Counted from the stretch's first letter, positions 44,530 through 54,481 are shown. The stretch is 64,000 nt of DNA from Ruegeria intermedia (GCF_900129345.1 NZ_FQVK01000001.1:124001-188000), one strand, 5' to 3'. Program-made: numbers and translations. Notes: generated by a model not told the origin, from the letters alone.

Positions 44530-45513
44530 ATGCGTATGAAGAAACTGGGCGCGCTGGCCATTGCACTGATCGCCGTCATGGGCGGGGCCTATCTATACTG
44601 GCAATACGCTCTGTCGCCGACGCTTCCGCAGGGCATCGCCGGGTCCAATGGCCGGCTCGAGGCGGAACGGATCGACGTGGCGTCGAAATATCCCGGGCGG
44701 GTGGCCGAGGTGCTGGTGACCGAAGGGCAATGGGTGCAGGCCGGCCAGATCCTTGCGCGGATGGATGCATCCGAGGTCGATGCCCAGCTGCTCGAGGCCG
44801 AAGCGGCCGTGGTTCAGGCCGAACAGCAGAAGTTGCAGGCCCAGGCCTTGCTGCGGCAGCGCCGGGCCGAACTGGACTTTGCCAAATCCGAATATGACCG
44901 GACCCGCAAGCTGGCCGACAAGGGGCATGTTTCGCAGGAACAGGTGGACCAGGCTCGGACCGTACTGGCCACGGCCGAGGCCGGCGTCGTGGCGGCCGAG
45001 GCCGGTATCGATCTGGCTGATGCGGCGATCAAATCGGCCCAGGCCACCGTCGCGCGGCTGCAAAGCATACGTTCGGACGCCGATCTGACTGCGCCCATCG
45101 ACGGGCGTGTGCAGTACATTCTGGCTCATGCCGGCGAGGTCGTGGCCGCCGGCGGCCGGGTGGTGACCCTGACCGACCTGACCGATCTGTACATGAACAT
45201 CTACCTGCCCGCGCGCGAGGCGGGTCTGCTGGCTCTGCAATCCGAGGCCCGGATCATCCTGGACCCTGTCCCCGACTATGTGATCCCCGCCACCGTGACC
45301 TTCGTTGCCAGCAAGGCCCAGTTCACCCCGAAATCGGTCGAAACCGCCGAAGAGCGCGATCAGCTGATGTTCCGGGTCAAGCTGTCCATTCCCGAACAGC
45401 TTGCCAATCGGTATCGCGACCGGGCCAAGGCCGGGGTTCTGGGCATGGGCTATGTGCGGCTGGACGAGACCGTGGACTGGCCCGAGTGGCTGCAGGTGAA
45501 GCTTCCGCAATGA
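44530..45513 (+). CDS. HlyD/YhiI-type membrane fusion protein
   Basis: A 327-aa periplasmic adaptor of an ABC exporter. An N-terminal anchor (LGALAIALIAVMGGAYLYWQY) is followed by a lipoyl half (GRVAEVLVTEGQWVQAGQILARMD), a coiled-coil hairpin (about 90-165), the second lipoyl half (DADLTAPIDGRVQYILAHAGEVVAAGG) and a beta-barrel. AGGAGA precedes the ATG at 44530. It overlaps the ATPase gene by 4 bases; order and overlap match the enteric yhiI-rbbA-yhhJ group. Substrate unknown. Confidence 0.9.
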   Translation: MRMKKLGALAIALIAVMGGAYLYWQYALSPTLPQGIAGSNGRLEAERIDVASKYPGRVAEVLVTEGQWVQAGQILARMDASEVDAQLLEAEAAVVQAEQQKLQAQALLRQRRAELDFAKSEYDRTRKLADKGHVSQEQVDQARTVLATAEAGVVAAEAGIDLADAAIKSAQATVARLQSIRSDADLTAPIDGRVQYILAHAGEVVAAGGRVVTLTDLTDLYMNIYLPAREAGLLALQSEARIILDPVPDYVIPATVTFVASKAQFTPKSVETAEERDQLMFRVKLSIPEQLANRYRDRAKAGVLGMGYVRLDETVDWPEWLQVKLPQ

Positions 45514-48233
45514 CACGGGATGCCGTCGCCAGCCTGACCGGAGTTTCGCACCGATACGGTGCGACTGCGGCCCTGAGCGACCTTTCGCTGGACATTCCGT
45601 CCGGCTGCATGGCCGGCCTGATCGGCCCTGACGGCGTCGGCAAGTCCACGTTGCTGGCGTTGGTTTCGGGGGTGCGCAAGCTGCAGGACGGCGGCATCAC
45701 CGTTCTGGGCGGAGACATAACGGCCCCGGCGCATCGCCGGGTCTGCAGCCGCCGGATCGCCTATATGCCGCAAGGGCTGGGGCGCAACCTGTATCCCACC
45801 CTGTCGGTCTATGAAAATCTGGACTTTTTCGGCCAGCTGTTCGGCCAGTCGCGGGCGGAACGTCACGCCCGCATCATGACCCTGTTGCAGGCCACGGGGC
45901 TGGCGCCTTTTCCCGATCGGCCGGCCGGCAAGCTGTCGGGCGGCATGAAGCAGAAACTGTCGCTGTGTTCGGCGCTGATCCACGACCCGGATCTGGTGAT
46001 CCTGGACGAGCCGACCACCGGCGTCGATCCCCTGTCACGCCGGCAGTTCTGGGACCTGATCGCGACGATCCGCGAAACCCGCCCCGGCATGAGCGTGCTG
46101 GTCTCCACCGCCTACATGGAAGAGGCCGAGCGGTTCGACTGGCTGGCCGCGATGAACGCCGGCCGCATCATCGCCACCGGGTCCCCGGACGAGATCCGCG
46201 CACGGACGGGCCAGCCGACGCTGGAACAGGCGTTCATCGACCTGCTGCCGGAAGCCGAACGCCGAAATCACCGGTCGGTCGAGGTGCCACCGCGCCCGGA
46301 CCGGGACGGACCGCCCGCCATCGAGGCCCGCGGCCTGACCCGGCGGTTCGGCGATTTCACCGCCGTGGATCACGTCGATTTCCAGATCCGGCCGGGCGAG
46401 ATCTTCGGGTTTCTCGGCTCGAACGGATGCGGCAAGACCACCACGATGAAGATGCTGACCGGGTTGCAGACCGCCAGCGAGGGCCAGGCCCTGCTGTTCG
46501 GCGAGCCGCTGGACCCCGACGACATGGCCACCCGACGGCGGGTGGGGTACATGTCGCAATCCTTTTCGCTGTATTCCGAACTGAGCGTTCGCCAGAACCT
46601 GGACCTGCATGCGCGGCTGTACCATCTGCCGCCGGATCGCCGGGACGAAAGGGTCGCGCAGATGCTGCAGGATTTCGACCTGCAGCCGCATGCCGACAAG
46701 CTGCCCGACGGCCTGCCGCTGGGCATCCGTCAGCGGCTGCAGCTGGCCGTCGCGGTTCTGCACGCGCCCGAGGTGCTTATTCTGGACGAACCGACATCGG
46801 GCGTCGATCCGGTGGCCCGCGACGGGTTCTGGCAGTACCTGATCCGCTTGTCCCGCGACGAGGGCGTGACGATTTTCGTGTCCACCCATTTCATGAACGA
46901 AGCGGAACGGTGCGACCGGATCTCGTTGATGCATGCGGGCCGGGTTCTGGCGGTCGGCGCCCCGTCCGAGCTGGTCCGGCAGCGCGGCGCGGCGACGCTG
47001 GAAGACGCCTTCGTGGGCTATCTGCAAGAGGCCGCCGGCCCCGATACGGCAAGCCCTGTGCAGCCGTCCGAAATGCCCCACCGCAACGGCGCCGCGTCGG
47101 ACCGGTCGTTCGATCCGATGCGCCTGTGGGCTTTCGCGCGACGCGAAGCCATCGAGATTCTGCGCGATCCTCTGCGGCTGACCTTTGCGCTGCTGGGGCC
47201 GGTGATCCTGTTGCTGACCTTCGGCTATGGCATCTCGTTCGATGTCGAGGACCTGCCCTTTGCGGTTCTGGACCAGGATCAGAGTGCGGAAAGCCGCACC
47301 CTGACCGAGGCGTTCTCGGGGTCGCGATTTTTCGTCGAGCAGCCCCCCGTTGCAACACCGGCCGAACTGGCCACCCGGCTGCAAAGCGCCCGGATCGTTC
47401 TAGGCCTTGATATCCCGCCCGATTTCGGGCGGTCGCTGCTGAGTGGCGAAACCCCCGAAATCCGCGTGGACATCGACGGCGCCATGCCGTTTCGGGCGGA
47501 AACCGTGCGCGGTTACCTGCAGGGCGCCGGGGCCTCGTATCTGGCCGGGCTTGCCGCGCAAGGCCGGATCCCTGCGATGTCGGCCGCTCCGGTCTCGGTC
47601 GAGACGCGGTTCCGCTACAATCAGGCGTTCAAGAGCGTATTTGCGATGATCCCGTCTGTGATCATGCTGATGCTGGTGCTGATCCCGTCGATGATGTCGG
47701 CCATCGGGGTGGTGCGCGAAAAGGAAACCGGCTCGATCGCGAATTTCCGCTCGACGCCCGCGTCCCGGACCGAGTTCCTGTTGGGCAAGCAACTGCCCTA
47801 TGCGGCGGTTGCGATGATCAGCTTCTTCAGCCTGGTCGCGGTGTCCTACGCTGTGTTCGGGGGCAGCATCAAAGGGTCGGTGTCGGCCCTTGTCGTCGGC
47901 AGCCTGCTGTATGTTCTGGCGACGACGGGCTTCGGAGTGCTGATTTCCACCTTCACCCGGACCCAGATCGCCGCAACCTTCGCCGCGGCCATCGTCTCGA
48001 TCATCCCGGCCATCAACTTCTCGGGCCTGCTTGTGCCCGTGTCTTCGCTGTCCACGGGTGGGCAGCTGGCCGGGCGGCTGTTCCCGTCGGCCTGGTACGA
48101 GCAGATCAGCGTCGGCACCTTCGCCAAGGGGTTGGGTTTTGCCGATCTGTGGCCCAACCACCTGGTTCTGGCCGGGTTCTTCGTCCTGTTCGTCACCGCG
48201 TCGATTCTGTTGCTGAACAAGCAGGAGGCCTGA
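45510..48233 (+). CDS. RbbA-like ABC transporter: two ATPase domains fused to an ABC-2 permease
   Basis: A 907-aa protein. ATPase domain 1 (about 5-230) has GPDGVGKST, LSGGMKQKLSL and VILDEPTTGVD, but VSTAYMEEAE replaces the H-loop His with Ala. Domain 2 (about 270-500) has GSNGCGKTTT, a degenerate LPLGIRQRLQLA signature, LILDEPTSGVD and a normal STHFMNEAE. Residues about 540-907 form an ABC-2 permease with an N-terminal span (FALLGPVILLLTFGYGISF) and a C-terminal cluster of spans. The same asymmetry is typical of the RbbA family. Acts with the HlyD and YhhJ-like neighbours; a ribosome role, as claimed for E. coli RbbA, is not shown. Confidence 0.88.
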   Translation: MTRDAVASLTGVSHRYGATAALSDLSLDIPSGCMAGLIGPDGVGKSTLLALVSGVRKLQDGGITVLGGDITAPAHRRVCSRRIAYMPQGLGRNLYPTLSVYENLDFFGQLFGQSRAERHARIMTLLQATGLAPFPDRPAGKLSGGMKQKLSLCSALIHDPDLVILDEPTTGVDPLSRRQFWDLIATIRETRPGMSVLVSTAYMEEAERFDWLAAMNAGRIIATGSPDEIRARTGQPTLEQAFIDLLPEAERRNHRSVEVPPRPDRDGPPAIEARGLTRRFGDFTAVDHVDFQIRPGEIFGFLGSNGCGKTTTMKMLTGLQTASEGQALLFGEPLDPDDMATRRRVGYMSQSFSLYSELSVRQNLDLHARLYHLPPDRRDERVAQMLQDFDLQPHADKLPDGLPLGIRQRLQLAVAVLHAPEVLILDEPTSGVDPVARDGFWQYLIRLSRDEGVTIFVSTHFMNEAERCDRISLMHAGRVLAVGAPSELVRQRGAATLEDAFVGYLQEAAGPDTASPVQPSEMPHRNGAASDRSFDPMRLWAFARREAIEILRDPLRLTFALLGPVILLLTFGYGISFDVEDLPFAVLDQDQSAESRTLTEAFSGSRFFVEQPPVATPAELATRLQSARIVLGLDIPPDFGRSLLSGETPEIRVDIDGAMPFRAETVRGYLQGAGASYLAGLAAQGRIPAMSAAPVSVETRFRYNQAFKSVFAMIPSVIMLMLVLIPSMMSAIGVVREKETGSIANFRSTPASRTEFLLGKQLPYAAVAMISFFSLVAVSYAVFGGSIKGSVSALVVGSLLYVLATTGFGVLISTFTRTQIAATFAAAIVSIIPAINFSGLLVPVSSLSTGGQLAGRLFPSAWYEQISVGTFAKGLGFADLWPNHLVLAGFFVLFVTASILLLNKQEA

Positions 48234-48234
48234 G

Positions 48235-49362
48235 ATGCGCGCCTGGGTCCGAAACGTTCTGCTGCTGAGCCGGAAAGAGTTGAGAAGCCTGCGGGCCGAT
48301 CCGGTGATGTTCGTCCTGATCTTCTATGTGTTCAGCGTCGCGGTCTATCTGGTGGCAACCGGCGTCCGGCTCGAGGTGACGAACGCATCGGTCGCCTATG
48401 TCGATCAGGACCGGTCGGCGCTGAGCCGGCAGATCGTCGGGGCGATCCTGCCCCCCAACTTCAAACCCCCCGAAGAGATCCGCGCCGACGCGGTGGACGC
48501 TGCGATGGATTCGGGCCGCTTTGTTTTCGTCCTGTCCTTTCCGCCATCTTTCGAAGCCGACGTCCTGCGCGGCCGCACCCCTGCCGTGCAACTGAACGTG
48601 GACGCAACCGCCATGGCGCAGGCCGGCAACGGGGCGGCCTTTCTGCAGCAGATCATCCGCGAGGAAACCGTCAGGTTCCTGACGGAGACGGGCAGCGACG
48701 TGCAGGCGCCCATGGATATGGTCGTGCGCATCCGGTTCAACCCGAACCTGAACGCCGTCTGGTTCTCGTCGGTCATGCAGATCATCAACAACATCTCGAT
48801 CCTGTCGGTCCTGCTGACCGGCGCCGCGCTGATCCGCGAGCGCGAGCATGGAACCATCGAACATCTGCTGGTCATGCCCGTCACCCCGTCCGAGATCATG
48901 ACAGCCAAGATCTGCGCCAACGGTCTGGCCATCATCGTGGCCGCCATCCTGTCGCTGTGGCTGGTGGTTCAGACGGCCCTGAACGTGCCGGTTGCGGGCT
49001 CGGTTCCGCTGTTCGTGCTGGGCGCCGTCATCTACCTGGCCTCGGTGACCGGGTTGGGCATCCTGCTGGCGACCTTCACGTCGTCGATGCCCCAGTTCGG
49101 CCTGCTGGCGCTGCCGGTGCTGATCGTGATGAACCTGCTGTCGGGCAGTACGACCCCGATGGAAAGCATGCCGGACTGGCTGCGCATGGCGATGCAGATG
49201 TCCCCCTCGACCCATTTCGTTGCCTTTGCCCAGGCCATCCTCTATCGCGGGGCCGGTCCTGCGATTGTCTGGCCGCAGATGGCGATCATGGCAGGTCTGG
49301 GGGCGGCTTTCTTCGCGCTGGCCCTGCGCCGGTTCCGACAGTCGATGGCCTCGGCCCGGTGA
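48235..49362 (+). CDS. YhhJ-like ABC-2 type permease
   Basis: A 375-aa permease, the second membrane half of the exporter. One span near the N-terminus (VMFVLIFYVFSVAVYLVATGV) precedes a large periplasmic loop (about 45-170). Five or so spans follow, with the ABC-2 hallmark LLTGAALIREREHGTIEHLLVMPVTPSEIMTAKI. It starts 1 base after the RbbA-like stop (TGAGATG). The operon ends here; the tRNA gene on the other strand follows. Confidence 0.9.
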   Translation: MRAWVRNVLLLSRKELRSLRADPVMFVLIFYVFSVAVYLVATGVRLEVTNASVAYVDQDRSALSRQIVGAILPPNFKPPEEIRADAVDAAMDSGRFVFVLSFPPSFEADVLRGRTPAVQLNVDATAMAQAGNGAAFLQQIIREETVRFLTETGSDVQAPMDMVVRIRFNPNLNAVWFSSVMQIINNISILSVLLTGAALIREREHGTIEHLLVMPVTPSEIMTAKICANGLAIIVAAILSLWLVVQTALNVPVAGSVPLFVLGAVIYLASVTGLGILLATFTSSMPQFGLLALPVLIVMNLLSGSTTPMESMPDWLRMAMQMSPSTHFVAFAQAILYRGAGPAIVWPQMAIMAGLGAAFFALALRRFRQSMASAR

Positions 49363-49448
49363 CATGGTCCCGAACCGTCCTGCGGAATGGCCGAAACCGA
49401 TGTGTCCCGCCGCGCGATCTGCCGAATGTCTCTGGGTCCAAAGAAGGA

Positions 49449-49524
49449 TGGTGCCGCTGAAGGGACTCGAACCCCCGACCCCATCATTACGAATGACGTG
49501 CTCTACCAGCTGAGCTACAGCGGC
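49449..49524 (-). tRNA. tRNA-Thr (anticodon CGU)
   Basis: On the minus strand a 76-base cloverleaf starts GCCGCTGTAGCTCAGCTGGT and ends in an encoded CCA. The anticodon loop TTCGTAA, between CGTCA and TGATG, reads CGU, decoding ACG. The T arm contains GGTTCGAGTCC. As an ANN-decoding tRNA it is a substrate for the t6A enzymes TsaD and TsaE encoded in this window. Confidence 0.95.
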
Positions 49525-49627
49525 ATCCTTCTTGCGTCATGGGCCGTGATGGCCCTGCGGGTCCCTGCACCTTGTCCGACCGGGGCAATCGTGGCCGGAC
49601 GCGTCGGTGGAGGCGACCTCGGGGCGT

Positions 49628-49656
49628 CCCTTAAACCAAGGCTTGCCGCCTTGCAA
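49628..49656 (-). promoter_or_regulatory. Predicted promoter for tRNA-Thr
   Basis: On the minus strand TTGCAA, 16 bases, TTAAGG. It lies about 105 bases before the mature tRNA 5' end, in the 209-base gap that separates it from dxs. The gap shows nothing else. Confidence 0.45.
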
Positions 49657-49733
49657 GAGCGATTGGCGGCCTGACCCGTGACCTTGGGTCGGTGGCGTGG
49701 CGCAATCGGCCCCTTGATGAAAGACGCCGGGAT

Positions 49734-51662
49734 TCAGGCGCGTCGTTCGCCGATCGACGCCACACCCAGCACCGAGAGAACTTTGGCCTCGATATGCTCG
49801 GCGTTCATGCCCGCGACCGCGTACATGTCGGCGGGGCTGGCCTGGTCGATGAAAATGTCCGGCAATACCATCGAGCGGTATTTCAGGCCGCGGTCGAACA
49901 CGCCCTCATCCGCCAGCAGCTGCGCCACGTGGCTGCCGAACCCGCCGATGGCGCCTTCCTCGATGGTGATCAGCGCTTCGTGGTTGGCGGCCAGGTCCAG
50001 GATCAGGTCGCGGTCCAGCGGCTTGGCGAACCGGGCGTCGGCGATGGTCGGCGTGATGCCGCGGGCGGCCAGAGATTCGGCGGCCTTCTGTACCTCGGCC
50101 AAGCGCGTGCCGAAGGACAGGATCGCCACCCGCGCCCCCGACTGGATCAGGCGACCCTTGCCGATTTCCAGAACCCGCCCGCGTTCGGGCAGATCGACGC
50201 CCACGCCCTCGCCCCGCGGATAGCGGAACGCGATCGGTCCGTCGTTGTGCGCGGCGGCGGTGGCGACCATGTGCACCAGCTCGGCCTCGTCGGCGGCGGC
50301 CATCACCACCATGCCCGGCAGGTTGGACAGGTAGGCGATGTCGAACGACCCGGCATGGGTCGCGCCATCGGCGCCCACCAGCCCCGCGCGGTCGATGGCA
50401 AAGCGCACCGGCAGGCGCTGGATCGCCACGTCGTGCACCACCTGGTCATAGCCGCGCTGCAAAAACGTGGAATACATCGCGCAGAACGGCTTCATCCCCC
50501 CCGCCGCCAGCGCGGCCGAGAAGGTGACCCCGTGCTGCTCGGCAATCGCCACGTCGAAACAGCGCGACGGGTAGCGTTCGGCGAACAGGTTCAGCCCGGT
50601 GCCGTCGGGCATCGCCGCGGTCACCGCCACGATCTTGTCGTCGCGGCTGGCCTCGTCCACCAGGGTCTTGCCGAAGACCGAGGTGTAGGACGGCGCGTTC
50701 GACGGCGCCTTCTGCTGCTTGCCGGTGACCACGTCGAACTTGGCGGTGGCATGGCCCTTGTCGCGGGCCTGCTCGGCCGGGGCATAGCCCTTGCCCTTTT
50801 TGGTCAGCGCGTGGATCAGGATCGGCCCGGTCGCCCGCGCCTTGACCGTGCGCAGCACCGGCAGCAATTGGTCCAGGTCATGCCCGTCGATCGGGCCGAC
50901 ATAGGAGAATCCCAGCTCTTCGAACAGCGTGCCGCCCACGGCCATGCCCTTGAGCATCTCCTTGGCGCGCTTGGCGCCTTCGCGGAACGGTTCGGGCAGC
51001 AGCGACACCGCCCCCTTGGCGGCGGCCTTCAGATCGTGGAACGGCTCTTCGGCATAGATGCGCGAAAGATAGTTCGACAGCGCACCCACGGGCGGGGCGA
51101 TGCTCATCTCGTTGTCGTTCAGGATCACGATCAGGCGTTTTTTCAGGTGGCCGGCGTTGTTCATCGCCTCGAAGGCCATCCCGGCCGACATCGACCCGTC
51201 GCCGATCACCGCGATCGCGTCGCCCAGCCCCTCGGGCGTGACCCCGCCCAGGTCGCGCGCCACGGCAAAGCCCAGCGCCGCGCTGATCGAGGTTGAACTG
51301 TGCGCCGCGCCGAACGGGTCATAGGGGCTTTCGCTGCGTTTGGTGAACCCGCTGAGGCCGCCCTTCTGGCGCAGGGTGCGGATGCGGTCGCGCCGCTCGG
51401 TCAGGATCTTGTGGGGGTAGCACTGGTGCCCGACATCCCAGATGATCTTGTCGCGCGGCGTGTCGAACACCGCGTGCAGGGCCACGGTCAACTCGACCAC
51501 GCCCAGCCCCGCGCCCAGATGCCCGCCGGTCACCGATACGGCCGAGATCGTCTCGGCCCGCAACTCGTGTGCCAGCTGATGCAGCTGCGCGTCCGAAAAC
51601 TGCTTGAGATCCGCCGGGCGGTTCACAAGGTCCAGAAGCGGGGTGTTCGGACGGTCTGACAT
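49734..51662 (-). CDS. dxs: 1-deoxy-D-xylulose-5-phosphate synthase
   Basis: A 642-aa thiamine-diphosphate enzyme joining pyruvate and glyceraldehyde-3-phosphate, the first step of the MEP isoprenoid pathway. Motifs: [40 protein letters not shown] (TPP-binding GDG...N), [12 protein letters not shown], and the transketolase-like domain with [18 protein letters not shown]. It is the last gene of a minus-strand run HDAC-xseB-ispA-dxs, 15 bases after ispA, grouping isoprenoid genes as in other Rhodobacterales. Confidence 0.97.
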   Translation of the reverse strand: MSDRPNTPLLDLVNRPADLKQFSDAQLHQLAHELRAETISAVSVTGGHLGAGLGVVELTVALHAVFDTPRDKIIWDVGHQCYPHKILTERRDRIRTLRQKGGLSGFTKRSESPYDPFGAAHSSTSISAALGFAVARDLGGVTPEGLGDAIAVIGDGSMSAGMAFEAMNNAGHLKKRLIVILNDNEMSIAPPVGALSNYLSRIYAEEPFHDLKAAAKGAVSLLPEPFREGAKRAKEMLKGMAVGGTLFEELGFSYVGPIDGHDLDQLLPVLRTVKARATGPILIHALTKKGKGYAPAEQARDKGHATAKFDVVTGKQQKAPSNAPSYTSVFGKTLVDEASRDDKIVAVTAAMPDGTGLNLFAERYPSRCFDVAIAEQHGVTFSAALAAGGMKPFCAMYSTFLQRGYDQVVHDVAIQRLPVRFAIDRAGLVGADGATHAGSFDIAYLSNLPGMVVMAAADEAELVHMVATAAAHNDGPIAFRYPRGEGVGVDLPERGRVLEIGKGRLIQSGARVAILSFGTRLAEVQKAAESLAARGITPTIADARFAKPLDRDLILDLAANHEALITIEEGAIGGFGSHVAQLLADEGVFDRGLKYRSMVLPDIFIDQASPADMYAVAGMNAEHIEAKVLSVLGVASIGERRA

Positions 51663-51677
51663 GGCATCCCTTACGGT

Positions 51678-52544
51678 TCAGCTTTCACGCGCAATAACGA
51701 AGCGGGCGGCTTCCTTCAAGGTTTCGGCCCGCTCTCCGTAACTGTCGAGCGCGGCGCAGGCTTCATCGACCAGCTCAGCCGCGCGCGCCTTCGCCGCATC
51801 CAGACCCAGCAGCGAAACGAAAGTTGCCTTGCCCGCCTCGGCATCCTTTTGCAGGCGCTTTCCCGCCTTTTGGGCATCGCCCTCGACATCCAAGATGTCG
51901 TCGGCGATCTGGAAAGCAAGACCCAGCGCCCGGGAATACTGACGCATGCGTTCGGGGTTTTCGCCGGCCAGCCGGGCTCCGGCACAGCCGGACCATTCGA
52001 TCAAGGCCCCGGTCTTGCCGGCCTGAAGCCGGGTGATGTCCTCCAGCGAGAGCGGTTGCTGCGCCGTCTCGGCCGCAATGTCCAGCGCCTGCCCCAGCAC
52101 CATGCCGCGCGCGCCCGCCGCCTGCGCCAGCGTCAGGGCCAGGTCGGCACGGATCTCGGCCGGCCCCACTTCGGGGCGGGCGCACAGCTCGAACGCCAGC
52201 GCCTGCAAAGCGTCGCCAGCCAGAACCGCGATGCCGTCGTTCCATTGCTTGTGCACGGTCGGACGACCGCGCCGCAGGTCATCATTGTCCATGCAGGGCA
52301 GATCGTCATGCACCAGGCTGTAGGCGTGCAGCGCCTCGATCCCGGTCGCGGGCCAGATCGCGCAGGTCTCGTCCATTCCGTGCAGCCGGGCGCTTTCCAG
52401 CACCAGGAATCCGCGCAGCCGCTTGCCGCCCTGCGTGGCATAGGCCATCGCGTGGGTGACATCGACATCGTCCAGCGCGCCAAGAACCAGATCGAACTGC
52501 GCCTGGATCAGCGCCGCATCCTGCACCAGCCTTTCGGAAAACAT
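51678..52544 (-). CDS. ispA: Farnesyl diphosphate synthase (geranyltranstransferase)
   Basis: A 288-aa trans-prenyltransferase. The two aspartate-rich motifs are DDLPCMDNDDLRRGRPT (first) and IADDILDVEGD (second), with GGKRLRGFLVLE upstream. Two small or polar residues before the first motif and the overall length fit the short-chain FPP synthase group. The start overlaps the xseB stop by one base (TAATG). It feeds quinone, hopanoid or carotenoid synthesis together with dxs. Confidence 0.93.
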   Translation of the reverse strand: MFSERLVQDAALIQAQFDLVLGALDDVDVTHAMAYATQGGKRLRGFLVLESARLHGMDETCAIWPATGIEALHAYSLVHDDLPCMDNDDLRRGRPTVHKQWNDGIAVLAGDALQALAFELCARPEVGPAEIRADLALTLAQAAGARGMVLGQALDIAAETAQQPLSLEDITRLQAGKTGALIEWSGCAGARLAGENPERMRQYSRALGLAFQIADDILDVEGDAQKAGKRLQKDAEAGKATFVSLLGLDAAKARAAELVDEACAALDSYGERAETLKEAARFVIARES

Positions 52545-52786
52545 TACAGACCTTCGACAGGGGTCGTCCCGGTGGGCTGACCATCGGCATCCAGCGTGAT
52601 GGCGGCCACTTTCTCCTCGGCGCGCTTCAGCTCGTCCTCGCAGCGTTTCTTCAGCTTGGCGCCGCGCTCGTACAGGGCGATCGACTGGTCCAGCGCCACG
52701 TCGCCGCGCTCCAGCTGGCCGACCACGGCCTCCAGCTCTTTCATCGCCTGTTCGAATGTCATCTGTTCAACGGGGGTCTCGGTCAT
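52544..52786 (-). CDS. xseB: Exodeoxyribonuclease VII small subunit
   Basis: An 80-aa helical protein. MTFEQAMKELEAVVGQLERGDVALDQSIALYERGAKLKKRCEDEL is the defining XseB helical-hairpin region. It partners XseA (not in the window) in single-strand DNA degradation. It is encoded between the HDAC-family gene (4-base overlap) and ispA (1-base overlap); xseB-ispA-dxs is a widely conserved order. Confidence 0.93.
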   Translation of the reverse strand: MTETPVEQMTFEQAMKELEAVVGQLERGDVALDQSIALYERGAKLKKRCEDELKRAEEKVAAITLDADGQPTGTTPVEGL

Positions 52787-53709
52787 CGGGCTGCCTTCAT
52801 CAGTTCTTCAACATGGGCGCGTGTGGCCTCGGCCAGTGCGTTCAGATCATACCCGCCTTCCAAAGTCGAGACGATACGGCCCCCACATAATTCATCGGCG
52901 ATCCGGCACAGCTGCGCGGTGATCCAGGCGAAATCGTCGGTGGACCAGTTCAGATTGGCCAGCGGATCGTCCTGATGGGCGTCGAATCCGGCCGAGATGA
53001 TGATCAGCTCGGGCTTGAACGCGCGCAGCCGGGGAAAGGCCTGCGCCTCGTAGGCCGCGCGCATCTCGGCCCCGCCGGTGCCGGGGGCCAGCGGGATGTT
53101 CAAGATGGTGTCATGCGCCCCGGTTTCATCCGGCCGTCCCGAACCCGGCCACAGCGGCATCTGCTGGCTGGTGATCACCAGCGCGCGGGCCTCGTCCCAA
53201 AGCAGATCCTGCGTGCCATTGCCGTGATGCACGTCGAAATCCACCACCGCGATCCGATCCAGCCCGTGATGATCCAGCGCATGTTTCGCCGCCAGAGCGG
53301 CATTTCCGAACAGGCAGAACCCCATGGCGGTTTCCCGTTCGGCGTGATGGCCGGGCGGCCGAATGGCGCAAAACGCATTCGGCGCCTCACCGCCCAGCAC
53401 CATGTCCACCGCCCGCACCACGGCCCCCGCCGCCCGATAGGCCGCATCGACCGAGCCGGGTGACATGAACGTATCCCCGTCGATTTGGCGAAATCCCTCG
53501 GTGGGGCGGCTGTCACGGATTTCGCGGATGTATCTCTCGGGATGGATGCGCAGCAGATCATCATCCGCCGCCAGCGGCGCGGTCACCCGCTGCAGGTCCA
53601 GCGGCTCCAGCGCATGCAGGATATGTTCCAGCCGGGCCACCCGCTCGGGGTGCCCTTCGGGGGTGACATGACCCAGACAGTCGGCATGCGTCAAAACAGC
53701 AGTCTTCAT
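52783..53709 (-). CDS. Histone deacetylase/acetoin utilisation (AcuC-like) family protein
   Basis: A 308-aa zinc-dependent deacetylase-fold protein. It starts MKTAVLTHADCLGHVTPEGHPERVARL. The active-site elements are RPPGHHAERETAMGFCLF (His pair), VVDFDVHHGNGTQDLLW (Asp and His zinc ligands) and ISAGFDAHQDDPLANL (Asp ligand). Substrates in bacteria may be acetylated polyamines, acetyl-lysine or short-chain amides; the sequence does not decide. The ATG at 53709 is used because the upstream frame is not family-like. It is the first gene of the dxs run. Confidence 0.9.
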   Translation of the reverse strand: MKTAVLTHADCLGHVTPEGHPERVARLEHILHALEPLDLQRVTAPLAADDDLLRIHPERYIREIRDSRPTEGFRQIDGDTFMSPGSVDAAYRAAGAVVRAVDMVLGGEAPNAFCAIRPPGHHAERETAMGFCLFGNAALAAKHALDHHGLDRIAVVDFDVHHGNGTQDLLWDEARALVITSQQMPLWPGSGRPDETGAHDTILNIPLAPGTGGAEMRAAYEAQAFPRLRAFKPELIIISAGFDAHQDDPLANLNWSTDDFAWITAQLCRIADELCGGRIVSTLEGGYDLNALAEATRAHVEELMKAAR

Positions 53710-53779
53710 GAAACTCCCCCACTTCATCTGGCCAAAAATATCCTCGCCGAAGGCAAGAAAACGCCGCGCAGCGGCAAAA

Positions 53780-54481
53780 TCAATCCGGCGCCAGCATATA
53801 GCCCGCGCCCCGAACCGTCTGCAGATAGCGCGGCTGCTTGGGGTCCTGCTCGATCTTGCGGCGCAGGCGCGTGATCTGCACGTCCACCGCACGTTCCTGC
53901 GCCTGCCCCTTGTCGCGCCCCAGTTCCTCGACCAGCTTCGACCGGCTGATCGGCTCGCCCGGCTGTGCCGAGAAGATCTTCATCAGCTGGCTTTCGGTGG
54001 CGGTCAGCCGCACCGGCTCTTCGCCCTGCCACATCTCGCCGCGTTCGATGTCATAGCGGATCGGCCCCAGATGCAGGATCTTGGTGGCGGTGTTCTGCGC
54101 GGTGGTTTCCGGCATCCGCCGCAGGATCGCGTTGATCCGCAGCAACAGTTCCTTGGGCTCGAACGGTTTGGCCAGGTAATCATCGGCCCCGGCTTCCAAC
54201 CCGGCGATCCGGTGCTCGGTCTCGCCGCGTGCCGTCAGCAGCAGGATCGGCGTGTCATGCGTCTCGCGCAGGGCCCGGGTCAGGCTGACGCCATCCTCGC
54301 CCGGCATCATCACGTCCATCACGATCAGGTCGAAATCCAGCCCTGACAGGACCCGCCGCGCATGGGCGGCATCACGCGCCGCCGTCACCAGAAATCCGCT
54401 GCGCATCAAGAATTTCTTGAGCAGATCGCGGATACGTTCATCGTCATCGACGATCAGAAGGTGGGCGTCCACATCGCTCAT
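53780..54481 (-). CDS. petR: PetR-like OmpR-family response regulator
   Basis: A 233-aa regulator. The receiver has LLIVDDDERIRDLL, Asp57-region DLIVMDVMMPGEDG and DDYLAKPFEPKELLLRI. The winged helix carries RLTATESQLMKIFSAQPGEPISR and RAVDVQITRLRRKIEQDPKQPRYLQTVRGAGY. Pairing with a preceding MarR-family gene and overlapping ATGA junction match the petPR operon of Rhodobacter capsulatus, where both are needed for cytochrome bc1/c2 formation. petA lies about 9 kb away here. No sensor kinase is adjacent. Confidence 0.88.
   Translation of the reverse strand: MSDVDAHLLIVDDDERIRDLLKKFLMRSGFLVTAARDAAHARRVLSGLDFDLIVMDVMMPGEDGVSLTRALRETHDTPILLLTARGETEHRIAGLEAGADDYLAKPFEPKELLLRINAILRRMPETTAQNTATKILHLGPIRYDIERGEMWQGEEPVRLTATESQLMKIFSAQPGEPISRSKLVEELGRDKGQAQERAVDVQITRLRRKIEQDPKQPRYLQTVRGAGYMLAPD

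Noticed and set aside
49387..49674. Plus-strand open frame across the tRNA gene
   Set aside because: It reads through the complement of tRNA-Thr, producing the typical false tRNA-derived peptide; no independent support.
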